DNA of 5,731 nucleotides. Origin: Phyllobacteriaceae bacterium. GTDB taxonomy: Bacteria > Pseudomonadota > Alphaproteobacteria > Rhizobiales > Ancalomicrobiaceae. The translations under genes were made by a program, and so were the position numbers. Below the pieces are notes generated by a model. That model was not told the origin of the DNA, ran no database searches, and worked only from the letters and a program-made list of their open reading frames with translations. Positions 1-5,346 of this stretch are shown piece by piece. Every line of letters begins with the position of its first letter. Position 1 is the stretch's first letter. Location: assembly GCA_012517025.1 (NCBI GenBank), contig JAAYVT010000478.1, positions 1 to 5,731 of the forward strand, read 5' to 3'.

Positions 1-75
1 GGCTGACCGCCGCCGCCGAGGTACTCTCGCACCGAACCGCGAGGCCCTGGGACCTGCCCGCGCAATGCGCCCCGC

Positions 76-92
76 CCGCCCGCCGGGGGCGG
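76..92. other. GC-rich hairpin in left flank (1-98 otherwise unassigned)
   Basis: Six-base arms CCGCCC (76-81) and GGGCGG (87-92) enclose a five-base loop. No T-run follows on either strand, so a terminator role for a gene ending to the left is only possible, not shown. Bases 1-98 contain no gene I can assign. A TGA at 4-6 could end an upstream gene, and the other frames give arginine/proline-rich translation without recognisable content. A MarR-type ohrR regulator often sits next to ohr, but nothing here identifies one. Confidence 0.25.
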
Positions 93-114
93 ACGCCGAT
101 GCCTCGAACGAAAT

Positions 115-130
115 ATATCGTGCGCGATAT
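115..130. promoter_or_regulatory. Palindromic operator candidate upstream of ohr
   Basis: ATATCG (115-120) and CGATAT (125-130) form a perfect inverted repeat around TGCG, 34 bases before the ohr start codon. It lies in the only AT-rich patch of the left flank, where a -10 element (TATATC at 114-119 or TATGAA at 128-133) could also fall; no convincing -35 is visible. ohr genes are commonly repressed by the MarR-family thiol sensor OhrR, which binds inverted repeats overlapping the promoter. Assigning this repeat to OhrR is inference from position and symmetry only. Confidence 0.45.
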
Positions 131-164
131 GAATATGAACGATCAACCTTGGAAGGAGAATCCG

Positions 165-590
165 ATGTCCCCCGAAAAGATCCTCTACACCGCCCATGCC
201 CGTGTCGAAGGTGGCCGCGACGGCCACGGCGCCACCGACGACGGCCGTCTCGACCTCCGCCTGTCGGTGCCGAAGGAACTCGGCGGCGACGGCGGCCCCG
301 GCACCAATCCGGAACAGCTGTTCGCGGTCGGCTATTCCGCCTGTTTCCTCGGCGCGATGAAGTTCGTCGCCGGGCGCGACAAATTCAAACTGCCGGCCGA
401 CACCACGGTGTCGGGCTCGGTCGGCATCTGCCCGCTGCCGCACGGCTTCGGCATCGCGGTGGAGCTGAAGATCGCCCTGCCCGGCCTCGATCACGAGACG
501 GCGCGGACGATCGTCGACCGTGCCCACGTCGTCTGCCCCTACTCCAACGCCACCCGCGGCAACGTCGACGTCACCCTGACGCTGGTGTGA
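165..590 (+). CDS. ohr: Organic hydroperoxide resistance protein (Ohr, OsmC/Ohr family)
   Basis: This 141-residue protein is a cytoplasmic thiol peroxidase that reduces organic and fatty-acid hydroperoxides, in the family using a dihydrolipoyl/lipoamide reductant. All four hallmark residues sit at the numbering used for characterised Ohr proteins: Arg18, Glu50, peroxidatic Cys60 (in YSACFLGAM) and resolving Cys124 (in CPYSNATRGN). Cys60 falls in the central helix of the OsmC fold. A third cysteine, Cys89, is extra. The length matches the family's usual ~140 residues. The ATG at 165 was chosen because AGGAG (154-158) lies six bases before it; the in-frame ATG at 99 has no ribosome-binding site and would add 22 unfamiliar residues. 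The gene appears monocistronic and converges on the exported-protein gene at 688. Regulation by OhrR through the upstream palindrome is likely but not shown. The Ohr assignment over general OsmC is secure from motif spacing. Confidence 0.97.
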   Translation: MSPEKILYTAHARVEGGRDGHGATDDGRLDLRLSVPKELGGDGGPGTNPEQLFAVGYSACFLGAMKFVAGRDKFKLPADTTVSGSVGICPLPHGFGIAVELKIALPGLDHETARTIVDRAHVVCPYSNATRGNVDVTLTLV

Positions 591-594
591 GACA

Positions 595-645
595 TCACAC
601 CGCGCGTGTGAAACCGGGCGCCGGAGGCGATCTCCTTCGGCGCCC
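595..645. terminator. Bidirectional terminator hairpins between convergent ohr and exported-protein gene
   Basis: The main hairpin has 12-base arms at 616-627 and 634-645 (GGGCGCCGGAGG against CCTTCGGCGCCC, one G-U pair) with a six-base loop. A smaller one precedes it, TCACAC (595-600) against GTGTGA (606-611), starting five bases after the ohr stop. On the minus strand the main stem is followed by GGTTTC, a short U-tract. On the + strand there is no T-run. The position between two convergent stop codons suggests one element serves both genes. Confidence 0.6.
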
Positions 646-687
646 GCGTCGCGTCGGATGCGGCGAGGCGATGCTCGTCGTCCGTCT

Positions 688-1533
688 TCACGGCGACGAC
701 ACCGCGCCCGTCCGCAGGTCGACCACCACCCGCCGTCCGTCGTCGAGCGACGCCGTCGCAGCGCCGCCGCGACAGGCGAGCGCCGAGATCCGCCCGGACA
801 CCGGCGACCGTCGCCGCTCCACCGCCTTGCCTCCGGCGAAGGAGACGGCGACGAGCGCCGTCCGGTCCCGGCTCGGCAGGACCACGTCGGCCACCCCGTC
901 GCCGTCGGCGTCGACGATGCAGGAGAGATCTAGATTGCGCGTCCCGGCGATGTGGTCGGTCACGCCGTCGAGGCGGCCGACCTCGGCGAGCGTCTTCCCC
1001 TGGAGGCGATAGAAGCGCAGCGATCCCGCCACGTGCGGCGTCACCACCGCCGCGGCGAGCGGCGTGCCGGTCCCGGCGAAATCGGCGACGCCGACCGGAT
1101 TGAGCCAGCGGTGCGGCTGCCCGGTCGGCTCGCTCGTCGCCAGCGGTTCGATGCCACGATCGGAGAGTCGATAGGCGGCGAGCGCGGTGCCGTGTTTCAG
1201 GTCCGTCTCGATCACCAACGCCTCGGGGGCGCCGTCGCCGTCGAGATCGACGAGGCGCACCCGCAGATCCTCGAACACCCGATCCGGTCCGAGCCGCAAA
1301 TGGTGCACCCGTCCGCCGATCTCGACCTCCATGCCGCCGGCTTCGATCGCATCGCCGAGGACGCCGTGATCGTAGCGATCGGTCGGATCGACCAGCCGGG
1401 CGGTGACGCCGCCCGCCCGCGTCGTCTCGCCGTCGGGAAGCGGCACCTCGGCCGCCGCGAGCGGCGTCGCGGAGAGCGACGACAGCACGGCGACCACCGC
1501 GCCGAGACGAGACTTCCGACGATGACGACGCAT
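688..1533 (-). CDS. Exported FG-GAP/VCBS-repeat protein of unknown function
   Basis: I do not recognise a specific function. The 281-residue product starts with a clear Sec signal peptide: basic n-region (residues 2-9), hydrophobic core (10-20) and an Ala-X-Ala site with cleavage after about Ala28. The mature part has Asp-rich calcium-binding-like loops typical of FG-GAP/VCBS beta-propeller blades: DLDGDGAPE (96-104) and DADGDGVAD (208-216), with a degenerate middle copy, ADFAGTGTP (150-158). Only two cysteines remain after processing (Cys205, Cys254), so a periplasmic disulfide is possible. Too few blades are visible for a full propeller. The start at 1533 is favoured because GGAG lies seven bases upstream and the signal peptide begins there; the frame stays open for another 81 codons, but that extension is low-complexity and would bury the signal peptide. 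It lies between two terminator-like hairpins, so it is probably its own transcription unit. Its promoter is not clear. Confidence 0.8.
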   Translation of the reverse strand: MRRHRRKSRLGAVVAVLSSLSATPLAAAEVPLPDGETTRAGGVTARLVDPTDRYDHGVLGDAIEAGGMEVEIGGRVHHLRLGPDRVFEDLRVRLVDLDGDGAPEALVIETDLKHGTALAAYRLSDRGIEPLATSEPTGQPHRWLNPVGVADFAGTGTPLAAAVVTPHVAGSLRFYRLQGKTLAEVGRLDGVTDHIAGTRNLDLSCIVDADGDGVADVVLPSRDRTALVAVSFAGGKAVERRRSPVSGRISALACRGGAATASLDDGRRVVVDLRTGAVSSP

Positions 1534-1578
1534 GCGCGCACTCCGGACGAGGCTGGGGGACGAGACGAGGGTGGGGAT

Positions 1579-1598
1579 GCGCGACCGCTCGGTCGCGC
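1579..1598. repeat. Perfect 20-bp inverted repeat upstream of the exported-protein gene
   Basis: Nine-base arms GCGCGACCG (1579-1587) and CGGTCGCGC (1590-1598) surround a CT centre. It lies 45-65 bases before the start codon at 1533, in the 249-bp gap between yebC and this gene. In RNA it would form an eight-pair stem with a tetraloop in the 5' leader. It could be an operator, an mRNA-stabilising leader hairpin or a weak terminator; no T-run follows. Confidence 0.4.
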
Positions 1599-1702
1599 CC
1601 GTCCCCGTCGGGAGCACCACTCTGCCCCGACCCGGCGCTCGCGACGCAATCACGTCGTCGCGCGGCGGGCGTGAACGCTCCGAGGGGCGAGACCCGAAAC
1701 GC

Positions 1703-1738
1703 CGAACGGGCGCCGGAGAGGCCTCCGACGCCCGTTCG
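1703..1738 (-). terminator. Terminator hairpin downstream of yebC
   Basis: Arms of 16 bases (1703-1718 and 1723-1738), beginning CGAACGGGCG and ending CGCCCGTTCG, pair with a single C/A mismatch around an AGGC loop. The element begins 44 bases beyond the yebC stop codon. On the minus strand it is followed within a few bases by GTTTC, a short U-tract as is common in high-GC genomes. Confidence 0.65.
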
Positions 1739-1782
1739 TTCCAACTCTTCGGCCGTCGCGACGGCGCGGCCGGCACGCCCGA

Positions 1783-2532
1783 TCAGGCGGCGGTGAGCTT
1801 CGCCATCACTTCGTCGGAGATCTCGAAGTTGGTGTAGACGTTCTGCACGTCGTCGTCGTCCTCGAGCATGCCGATCATCTTCATCAGCGACAGCGCCTTT
1901 TCCTCGTCGACCGGCACGGTGTTCTGGGGCTTCCAGTTGTGCTTGATCGAGGTCGCCTGACCGAGGCTCGCCTCGAGCGCCTTCGCGACGTCCTGCAGCG
2001 CCTCGAAGGCGGTCACGATGACGTGCTCTTCTTCCTCGTGCGAAACGTCGTCGGCGCCCGCCTCGATCGCGGCCTCGAGAACCGCGTCGTCGGAGCCGGC
2101 CGACTTCGGATAGGTGATCTCGCCGACCCGGTCGAAGGAGAACGACACCGAGCCGGTCTCACCCAGCGCCCCGCCGAACTTGGTGAAGGCGGCGCGCACC
2201 GCGCCACCGGTGCGGTTGCGGTTGTCGGTCAGCGTCTCGACGATCACGGCGGTGCCGGCCGGGCCGTAGCCCTCGTAACGCACCTCTTCGTAGTTGGCGC
2301 CGTCGTTGCCGGCCGCCTTCTTGATGGCGCGCTCGATGTTGTCCTTGGGCATGTTCTCGGCGCGGGCGTTGAGGATCGCCAGCCGCAGCTTGGCGTTCAT
2401 CCCCGGCTCCATGCCGCCCTGCTTGGCGGCCACGGTGATCTCGCGGGCGAGCTTGGAGAAGAGCTTGGAGCGGACCGAGTCCTGCTTGCCCTTCCGATGC
2501 ATGATGTTCTTGAACTGTGAATGTCCGGCCAT
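1783..2532 (-). CDS. yebC: YebC/PmpR/TACO1 family protein
   Basis: This 249-residue cytoplasmic protein is full length for the YebC/TACO1 family. The N-terminal signature is present (MAGHSQFKNIMHRKGKQD, where relatives read KW-NI-HRKG-QD), followed by the helical domain with MPKDNIERAIKKA (about residues 60-72), then YEGYGPAGTAVIVE and NRTGGAVRAAF, and a C-terminal LMKMIGMLEDDDDVQNVYTNFE segment. The family was long annotated as a DNA-binding transcriptional regulator. Work on the mitochondrial relative TACO1 and bacterial YebC2 points to a translation factor relieving ribosome stalling at proline-rich stretches; which role applies here cannot be read from sequence. The ATG at 2532 gives the conserved N-terminus, but its ribosome-binding site (GACGAG, about eight bases upstream) is weak. 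A candidate promoter and terminator flank it. In many alphaproteobacteria yebC precedes ruvC; here the next gene is the exported protein, so that linkage is absent. Confidence 0.96.
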   Translation of the reverse strand: MAGHSQFKNIMHRKGKQDSVRSKLFSKLAREITVAAKQGGMEPGMNAKLRLAILNARAENMPKDNIERAIKKAAGNDGANYEEVRYEGYGPAGTAVIVETLTDNRNRTGGAVRAAFTKFGGALGETGSVSFSFDRVGEITYPKSAGSDDAVLEAAIEAGADDVSHEEEEHVIVTAFEALQDVAKALEASLGQATSIKHNWKPQNTVPVDEEKALSLMKMIGMLEDDDDVQNVYTNFEISDEVMAKLTAA

Positions 2533-2606
2533 GGTCGTGTCTCGTCGATCGCGGTCGCGGCGGCGGGTGCGGTCGCCCGCCCTCGCCGCGGAATGTCGGA
2601 AAGTGG

Positions 2607-2619
2607 CGCCTTATAGGCG
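2607..2619 (-). promoter_or_regulatory. Probable yebC -10 region within a 13-bp palindrome
   Basis: On the minus strand CGCCTATAAGGCG is a perfect inverted repeat (CGCCT-ATA-AGGCG) whose centre is TATAAG, a good -10 hexamer. It would start an mRNA with a leader of roughly 65-70 bases before the yebC ATG at 2532. Just upstream (2634 down to 2628) is a run of seven T, which could also help end transcription from the preceding phosphoesterase gene, although I see no stable hairpin before it. No good -35 is visible. Confidence 0.5.
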
Positions 2620-2675
2620 GATGCGCGAAAAAAATCCAGCCGACCCGACCACGCGGCCCGACGTCGCGCCCGATC

Positions 2676-3491
2676 TCAGAACCGCGGCATCGTCTGGGCG
2701 AGCCGTCCGCCGACCCGGATCGGCTCGGCCCGGGTGGCGAGCCCGCTCGCCTCGTCGATCTCGACGACGAGGCCGCACACCGTCGCCTCGCCGCCCGCCG
2801 GCTCGAACCGCGACCGGCCGATCTTGGTCGTGAACCGGTTGATCGGCTCGTCCTTCTCCATGCCGATGACGCTGTCGTAGTCGCCGCACATGCCGGCGTC
2901 CGACTGGAACGCGGTGCCGTGCGGCAGGATCTGCCAGTCGGCGGTCGGGACGTGGGTATGCGTGCCGATCACGAGGCTGACGCGGCCGTCGAAATGATGC
3001 GCCATCGCCTGTTTCTCGCTGGTCGCCTCGGCGTGGACGTCGAGCACGATCGCGTCGGCCTGCTCGGCGAGCGGACAGGCGGCGATCTCGCGCTCGGCGA
3101 CCGCGAAGGGATCGTCGAGCGGATCCATGTAGATCCGCCCCATCACCTGCACCACCAGCACCCGCGCCCCGTTGCGCGCCACGTAGAGATTGGCGCCTCG
3201 CCCCGGCGTGCCCTTCGGATAATTGGCCGGGCGGAGCAGACGCGGCTGCCGCTCGATGAAGACGAGCGCCTCGCGCTGATCCCAGGAGTGATTGCCGAGA
3301 GTGAGCGCGTCGGCACCGGCGTCGACGAAATCCTGCGCGATCTCCTCGGTGATGCCGAAGCCGCCGGCGGCGTTCTCGGCGTTGACCACCACGAAGTCGA
3401 GCCCGAGCGTGTCGACGAGACCGGGTAGACGTTCCACCACCGCCTTGCGCCCGGCCCGGCCCACCACGTCGCCGAGGAACATCAGTCGCAT
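2676..3491 (-). CDS. TIGR00282/YmdB family metallophosphoesterase
   Basis: A 271-residue cytoplasmic calcineurin-like phosphoesterase of the YmdB family. Binuclear-metal ligands are visible in family order: Asp8 (FLGDVVG), Glu39-Asn40 (NAEN), Asn67-His68 (LGNHSWDQ), His153 (DVHAEATSEK), and His178/His180 (GTHTHVPTAD). Bacillus YmdB hydrolyses 2',3'-cyclic nucleotides in vitro and affects biofilm and motility decisions; the role in alphaproteobacteria is not established. Length matches the family. The ATG at 3491 lies four bases after the stop of the upstream cyclo-ligase gene, and its ribosome-binding site GGAG (3502-3499) directly abuts that stop (GGAGTGA), so translation is probably coupled. 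I leave the symbol empty because ymdB also names an unrelated E. coli gene. Confidence 0.94.
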   Translation of the reverse strand: MRLMFLGDVVGRAGRKAVVERLPGLVDTLGLDFVVVNAENAAGGFGITEEIAQDFVDAGADALTLGNHSWDQREALVFIERQPRLLRPANYPKGTPGRGANLYVARNGARVLVVQVMGRIYMDPLDDPFAVAEREIAACPLAEQADAIVLDVHAEATSEKQAMAHHFDGRVSLVIGTHTHVPTADWQILPHGTAFQSDAGMCGDYDSVIGMEKDEPINRFTTKIGRSRFEPAGGEATVCGLVVEIDEASGLATRAEPIRVGGRLAQTMPRF

Positions 3492-3495
3492 GCGA

Positions 3496-4110
3496 TCACT
3501 CCGGGTCTGGGGCGCCGGGCACGATCGCCCCGGCTTCGGTGAGGACGAGATCGAGCGGCCGGTCGTGCGGCTCCGCCGGCACCCGGTCGACCCGTTGGCA
3601 GGAAAAGGCGAGGCCGACCTTGAGCCGCGGCTTCTCGCGCTCCAGCCGTTCCAACGCCCGGTCGTAGTGCCCCTTGCCGTAGCCGATGCGGTCGCCCTTC
3701 GCGTCGAAGGCGGCGAGCGGCATCAACAACACGTCGGGATCGACCGCGGGTGCATCGGCGGGAGGTTCGCTGAGCCCGAAGGCGGCGGCGACGAGCGCGT
3801 CGCCCTCCCGCCACAGCCGGAAGGTCAGGGTCTCGCCGTCGGCCCCGACCGCCGGCAGCGCCGGCAGCGCACCGAGCGCGACGAGGCGGCGCATCAGCGG
3901 ACGCGGATCGAGTTCGGAGCGGATCGGGAAATAGCCCGCGACGACGGTGCCGGCCGGCAGCAACGGCAACGCCTCGGTCGCGGCCACCACCTCGGCGGCG
4001 GCGGCGCGCGTCTCCGGCGTCAACGCGTCGCGGGCGGAAAGCGCGGCGCGGCGCAGTTCCGCCTTGGAGAGCGGGGGGAACGCGGGAACGTCGGCGGCGG
4101 GCGTGGTCAT
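3496..4110 (-). CDS. fau: 5-formyltetrahydrofolate cyclo-ligase (5,10-methenyl-THF synthetase)
   Basis: This 204-residue enzyme converts 5-formyltetrahydrofolate plus ATP to 5,10-methenyltetrahydrofolate, returning a stored folate to the one-carbon pool. Family features run in order: the N-terminal Lys-Ala-Glu-Leu-Arg-Arg helix (Lys16, nucleotide contact in relatives), YFPIRSELD (about 60-68), and the catalytic/ATP-binding block LLMPLAAFDAKGDRIGYGKG followed by HYDRAL (about 128-153), then PLDLVLTEAG near the C-terminus. Length is normal. The ATG at 4110 is the only reasonable start in frame, but no Shine-Dalgarno sequence precedes it. The 6S RNA ends 45 bases upstream, the same order as ssrS-ygfA (fau) in E. 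coli, where the two are co-transcribed; readthrough from the 6S promoter is the simplest source of its mRNA here. It is tightly followed by the metallophosphoesterase gene. Confidence 0.95.
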   Translation of the reverse strand: MTTPAADVPAFPPLSKAELRRAALSARDALTPETRAAAAEVVAATEALPLLPAGTVVAGYFPIRSELDPRPLMRRLVALGALPALPAVGADGETLTFRLWREGDALVAAAFGLSEPPADAPAVDPDVLLMPLAAFDAKGDRIGYGKGHYDRALERLEREKPRLKVGLAFSCQRVDRVPAEPHDRPLDLVLTEAGAIVPGAPDPE

Positions 4111-4155
4111 TCGGCGGCGTCGTTCGAGTGGCCGATGCCACGCAGGGAAAGGAGT

Positions 4156-4315
4156 GACGAAGCCACCTCGACCGGTGGAGAAATCGATCCCGGGAAACCT
4201 ACAACGTAGGTGGGCGCCGTTGTGGGAAAGTCCACGGACCTTCCCAGGGACAGCTCCCTTTGAGATCGATAAGGCCCCGGGGATGCAGTCTCCTGTCGCG
4301 TCGCGCAGCCTCGTC
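4156..4315 (-). ncRNA. ssrS: 6S RNA
   Basis: 6S RNA binds sigma-70 RNA polymerase by imitating an open promoter and lowers housekeeping transcription in stationary phase. Identification rests on locus (between zapA and the cyclo-ligase gene, as in E. coli) and fold. Pairs that I can place: closing stem 4315-4307 with 4164-4156 (GACGAGGCU/GGCUUCGUC, nine pairs); 4298-4295 with 4172-4169; 4293-4289 with 4181-4177; 4270-4262 with 4191-4183 (nine pairs); 4258-4254 with 4196-4192; apical hairpin 4246-4236 with 4233-4223. The 5' side of the central bubble (4253-4247, CUGUCCC) resembles the E. coli CAGUCCCC segment that templates product RNAs, and the 3' side carries a small hairpin (4211-4197, ACCUAC-GUU-GUAGGU). 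The resulting 160 nt suits an alphaproteobacterial 6S RNA. Ends are inferred from the closing stem and the -10 element. A long ORF across it is fortuitous. Confidence 0.86.
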
Positions 4316-4322
4316 GAAACCG

Positions 4323-4351
4323 AATATAGGGCGCCTCGCGTCGTCGCACCA
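4323..4351 (-). promoter_or_regulatory. 6S RNA promoter
   Basis: TATATT (4328-4323, minus strand) is a good -10 hexamer whose end lies eight bases before the first base of the 6S closing stem at 4315. The hexamer 17 bases upstream, TGGTGC (4351-4346), is a poor -35 match. The agreement between the -10 position and the independently deduced RNA end is the main support. Confidence 0.6.
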
Positions 4352-4396
4352 GAGCCGGCCGCGACCTGTCCACGCGAGAAGCCGACCTCTTCGGGA

Positions 4397-4413
4397 CGAC
4401 GCCTCAGGCGTCG
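4397..4413. other. Inverted repeat spanning the zapA stop codon
   Basis: The perfect 8-base arms CGACGCCT (4397-4404) and AGGCGTCG (4406-4413) flank a single base, with the zapA TGA (4406-4404) at the centre. In RNA it is a seven-pair stem with a tiny loop. No U-tract follows, so termination before the 6S promoter is possible but weakly supported; it may simply stabilise the mRNA end. Confidence 0.35.
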
Positions 4414-4796
4414 GTCTCCGGCTTCGGCTCGCCGACCCGCCGCCGCCCCAGCGCCTCGGCGACCGAGCCGATCCGCCGCGCCGCCTCGTCGATCCGCCGG
4501 GCGATCTCGATCTCGACCTCGTCGCGCCGTTCGATCACCGCCGCCCGGGTCCCGCGCAGCGAGCGGTTCTCCGCCTCCAGGCTCTTCAGCCGGCGCTGCG
4601 TCTCGGAGAGCTCGTCCATCACCGTCACCGCCGCCATGACGGTCAGACGCTGATCGCCGATCTCGCCGAACGAACCGCGCAATCCGTGGATGATCTCGTC
4701 GAGTCGCTGGGCGAGACCCTGGAGGTGCCCCTCCTGGCCGTCCTCGCAGGCCATGCGATAGACCCGCCCGTTGATGGTCACGTTGACCTGCGCCAT
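4404..4796 (-). CDS. zapA: Cell division protein ZapA
   Basis: ZapA binds and cross-links FtsZ filaments at the division ring. The 130-residue product has the family's N-terminal domain, MAQVNVTINGRVYRMACEDGQE, followed by HLQGLAQRLDEII and RLTVMAAVTVMDEL (to about residue 62), and then a long charged coiled-coil helix (about 63-118) with a polar tail. It is slightly longer than the ~109-residue E. coli protein, as is usual for alphaproteobacterial ZapA. The ATG at 4796 gives the conserved beginning, with GAGG six bases upstream; that site overlaps the stop of the DUF4164 gene eight bases away, indicating a two-gene operon with likely translational coupling. The 6S RNA follows downstream. Confidence 0.93.
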   Translation of the reverse strand: MAQVNVTINGRVYRMACEDGQEGHLQGLAQRLDEIIHGLRGSFGEIGDQRLTVMAAVTVMDELSETQRRLKSLEAENRSLRGTRAAVIERRDEVEIEIARRIDEAARRIGSVAEALGRRRVGEPKPETDA

Positions 4797-4804
4797 GCCC
4801 CGCC

Positions 4805-5086
4805 TCAGCCGCCGTGCGCGTCGAGCACGGATCGGATCGATTCCATCGCCGCCACCAACCGCCGCGACACCTCGCGATTGGTCTCTTCGAGCAGGTCGGC
4901 CCGCGCCTTCTCCTGGTCGAGCGTCTGTCCGAGCTGGGACCGGTCCTCGGCGAGCCGCGAGATCTCCTCCTCGAGATCCATCTCGGAGCGCTCGCTCTCG
5001 AACCGCCGTTCCGTCGCCGCCTCGAGCGTCTCGATCGCCGCCGCGAGCCGACCGAGCGCCGCCTCGACGGCCGGTGCCTGAACCAT
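4805..5086 (-). CDS. DUF4164-type small coiled-coil protein
   Basis: This 93-residue, highly charged protein is predicted almost entirely helical with heptad-like spacing (about residues 7-85). It has no signal peptide, transmembrane segment, cysteine or catalytic motif. Length, composition and position just before zapA match the DUF4164 family of Hyphomicrobiales, whose function is not known. Operon placement with zapA suggests a division or FtsZ-associated partner, which is inference. The ATG at 5086 is preceded by a strong purine-rich ribosome-binding site (AGGAGG about seven bases upstream). The same frame is open far upstream to 5719, but that stretch crosses the operon's promoter and the divergent gap gene and is not coding. 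Expression should come from the promoter at 5185-5214. Confidence 0.84.
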   Translation of the reverse strand: MVQAPAVEAALGRLAAAIETLEAATERRFESERSEMDLEEEISRLAEDRSQLGQTLDQEKARADLLEETNREVSRRLVAAMESIRSVLDAHGG

Positions 5087-5184
5087 CGCTCCCCCTCCTC
5101 GAGACCTCGGCCCGCCGGGCCGCGACCCTTTTCGACGGGCCCCGATCCGGGCCGATCGATTCGCCGAAGTCTCGTCGAGATCCA

Positions 5185-5214
5185 AATTTAGGCTTCGCCG
5201 GGAGGTCGGGTCAA
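5185..5214 (-). promoter_or_regulatory. Sigma-70-like promoter of the DUF4164-zapA operon
   Basis: On the minus strand TTGACC (5214-5209) is followed after 17 bases by CTAAAT (5191-5186), or after 18 by TAAATT (5190-5185). This is a near-consensus housekeeping promoter with start at about 5178, giving a leader of roughly 90 bases. The leader contains self-complementary GC-rich segments such as GGCCCGGCGGGCC (5122-5110 region). Confidence 0.72.
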
Positions 5215-5312
5215 TCGGAGGGCGACCCGCGCCGCCGCCGTTCCCCCGCTCTTCGCGGCGAGAGATCGTCGGAGACGCTCGATTCACGCGAACCACCGCT
5301 CCATCCGCAGCA

Positions 5313-5340
5313 TTGACACCCCGAACGGCCCTGCTATCAG
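5313..5340 (+). promoter_or_regulatory. Promoter of the gap transcript
   Basis: A perfect TTGACA (5313-5318) is separated by 16 bases from TATCAG (5335-5340), with TGC directly before the -10 as in extended -10 promoters. Transcription would begin near 5347, leaving a leader of about 240 bases before the gap start codon. The -35 regions of this promoter and the divergent DUF4164-zapA promoter are about 100 bases apart. Confidence 0.68.
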
Positions 5341-5346
5341 TGCCCC

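Noticed and set aside
99..164. A 22-residue N-terminal extension of Ohr from the ATG at 99
   Set aside because: There is no ribosome-binding site at 99, the stretch overlaps the operator candidate, and the ATG at 165 has AGGAG at good spacing and puts the catalytic residues at family numbering.
539..1744. A 401-codon minus-strand ORF overlapping ohr and the exported-protein gene
   Set aside because: It is extremely rich in Arg, Gly and Ala, in a shifted frame of the exported-protein gene, and also overlaps ohr. It is a typical high-GC shadow.
1534..1776. An 81-codon upstream extension of the exported-protein gene
   Set aside because: It would pass through the yebC terminator hairpin and place a clear signal peptide in mid-protein. 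GGAG before 1533 supports the shorter form.
2517..3428. A 303-codon + strand ORF opposite the metallophosphoesterase gene
   Set aside because: The minus-strand frame has all the phosphoesterase metal ligands in order; this frame gives only Arg/Asp/His-rich antisense sequence.
4107..4373. An 88-codon minus-strand ORF across the 6S region, ending in an ATGA overlap with the cyclo-ligase start
   Set aside because: It begins upstream of the deduced 6S -10 element and runs through the whole 6S fold. Its translation resembles no protein family, and the overlap looks coincidental.
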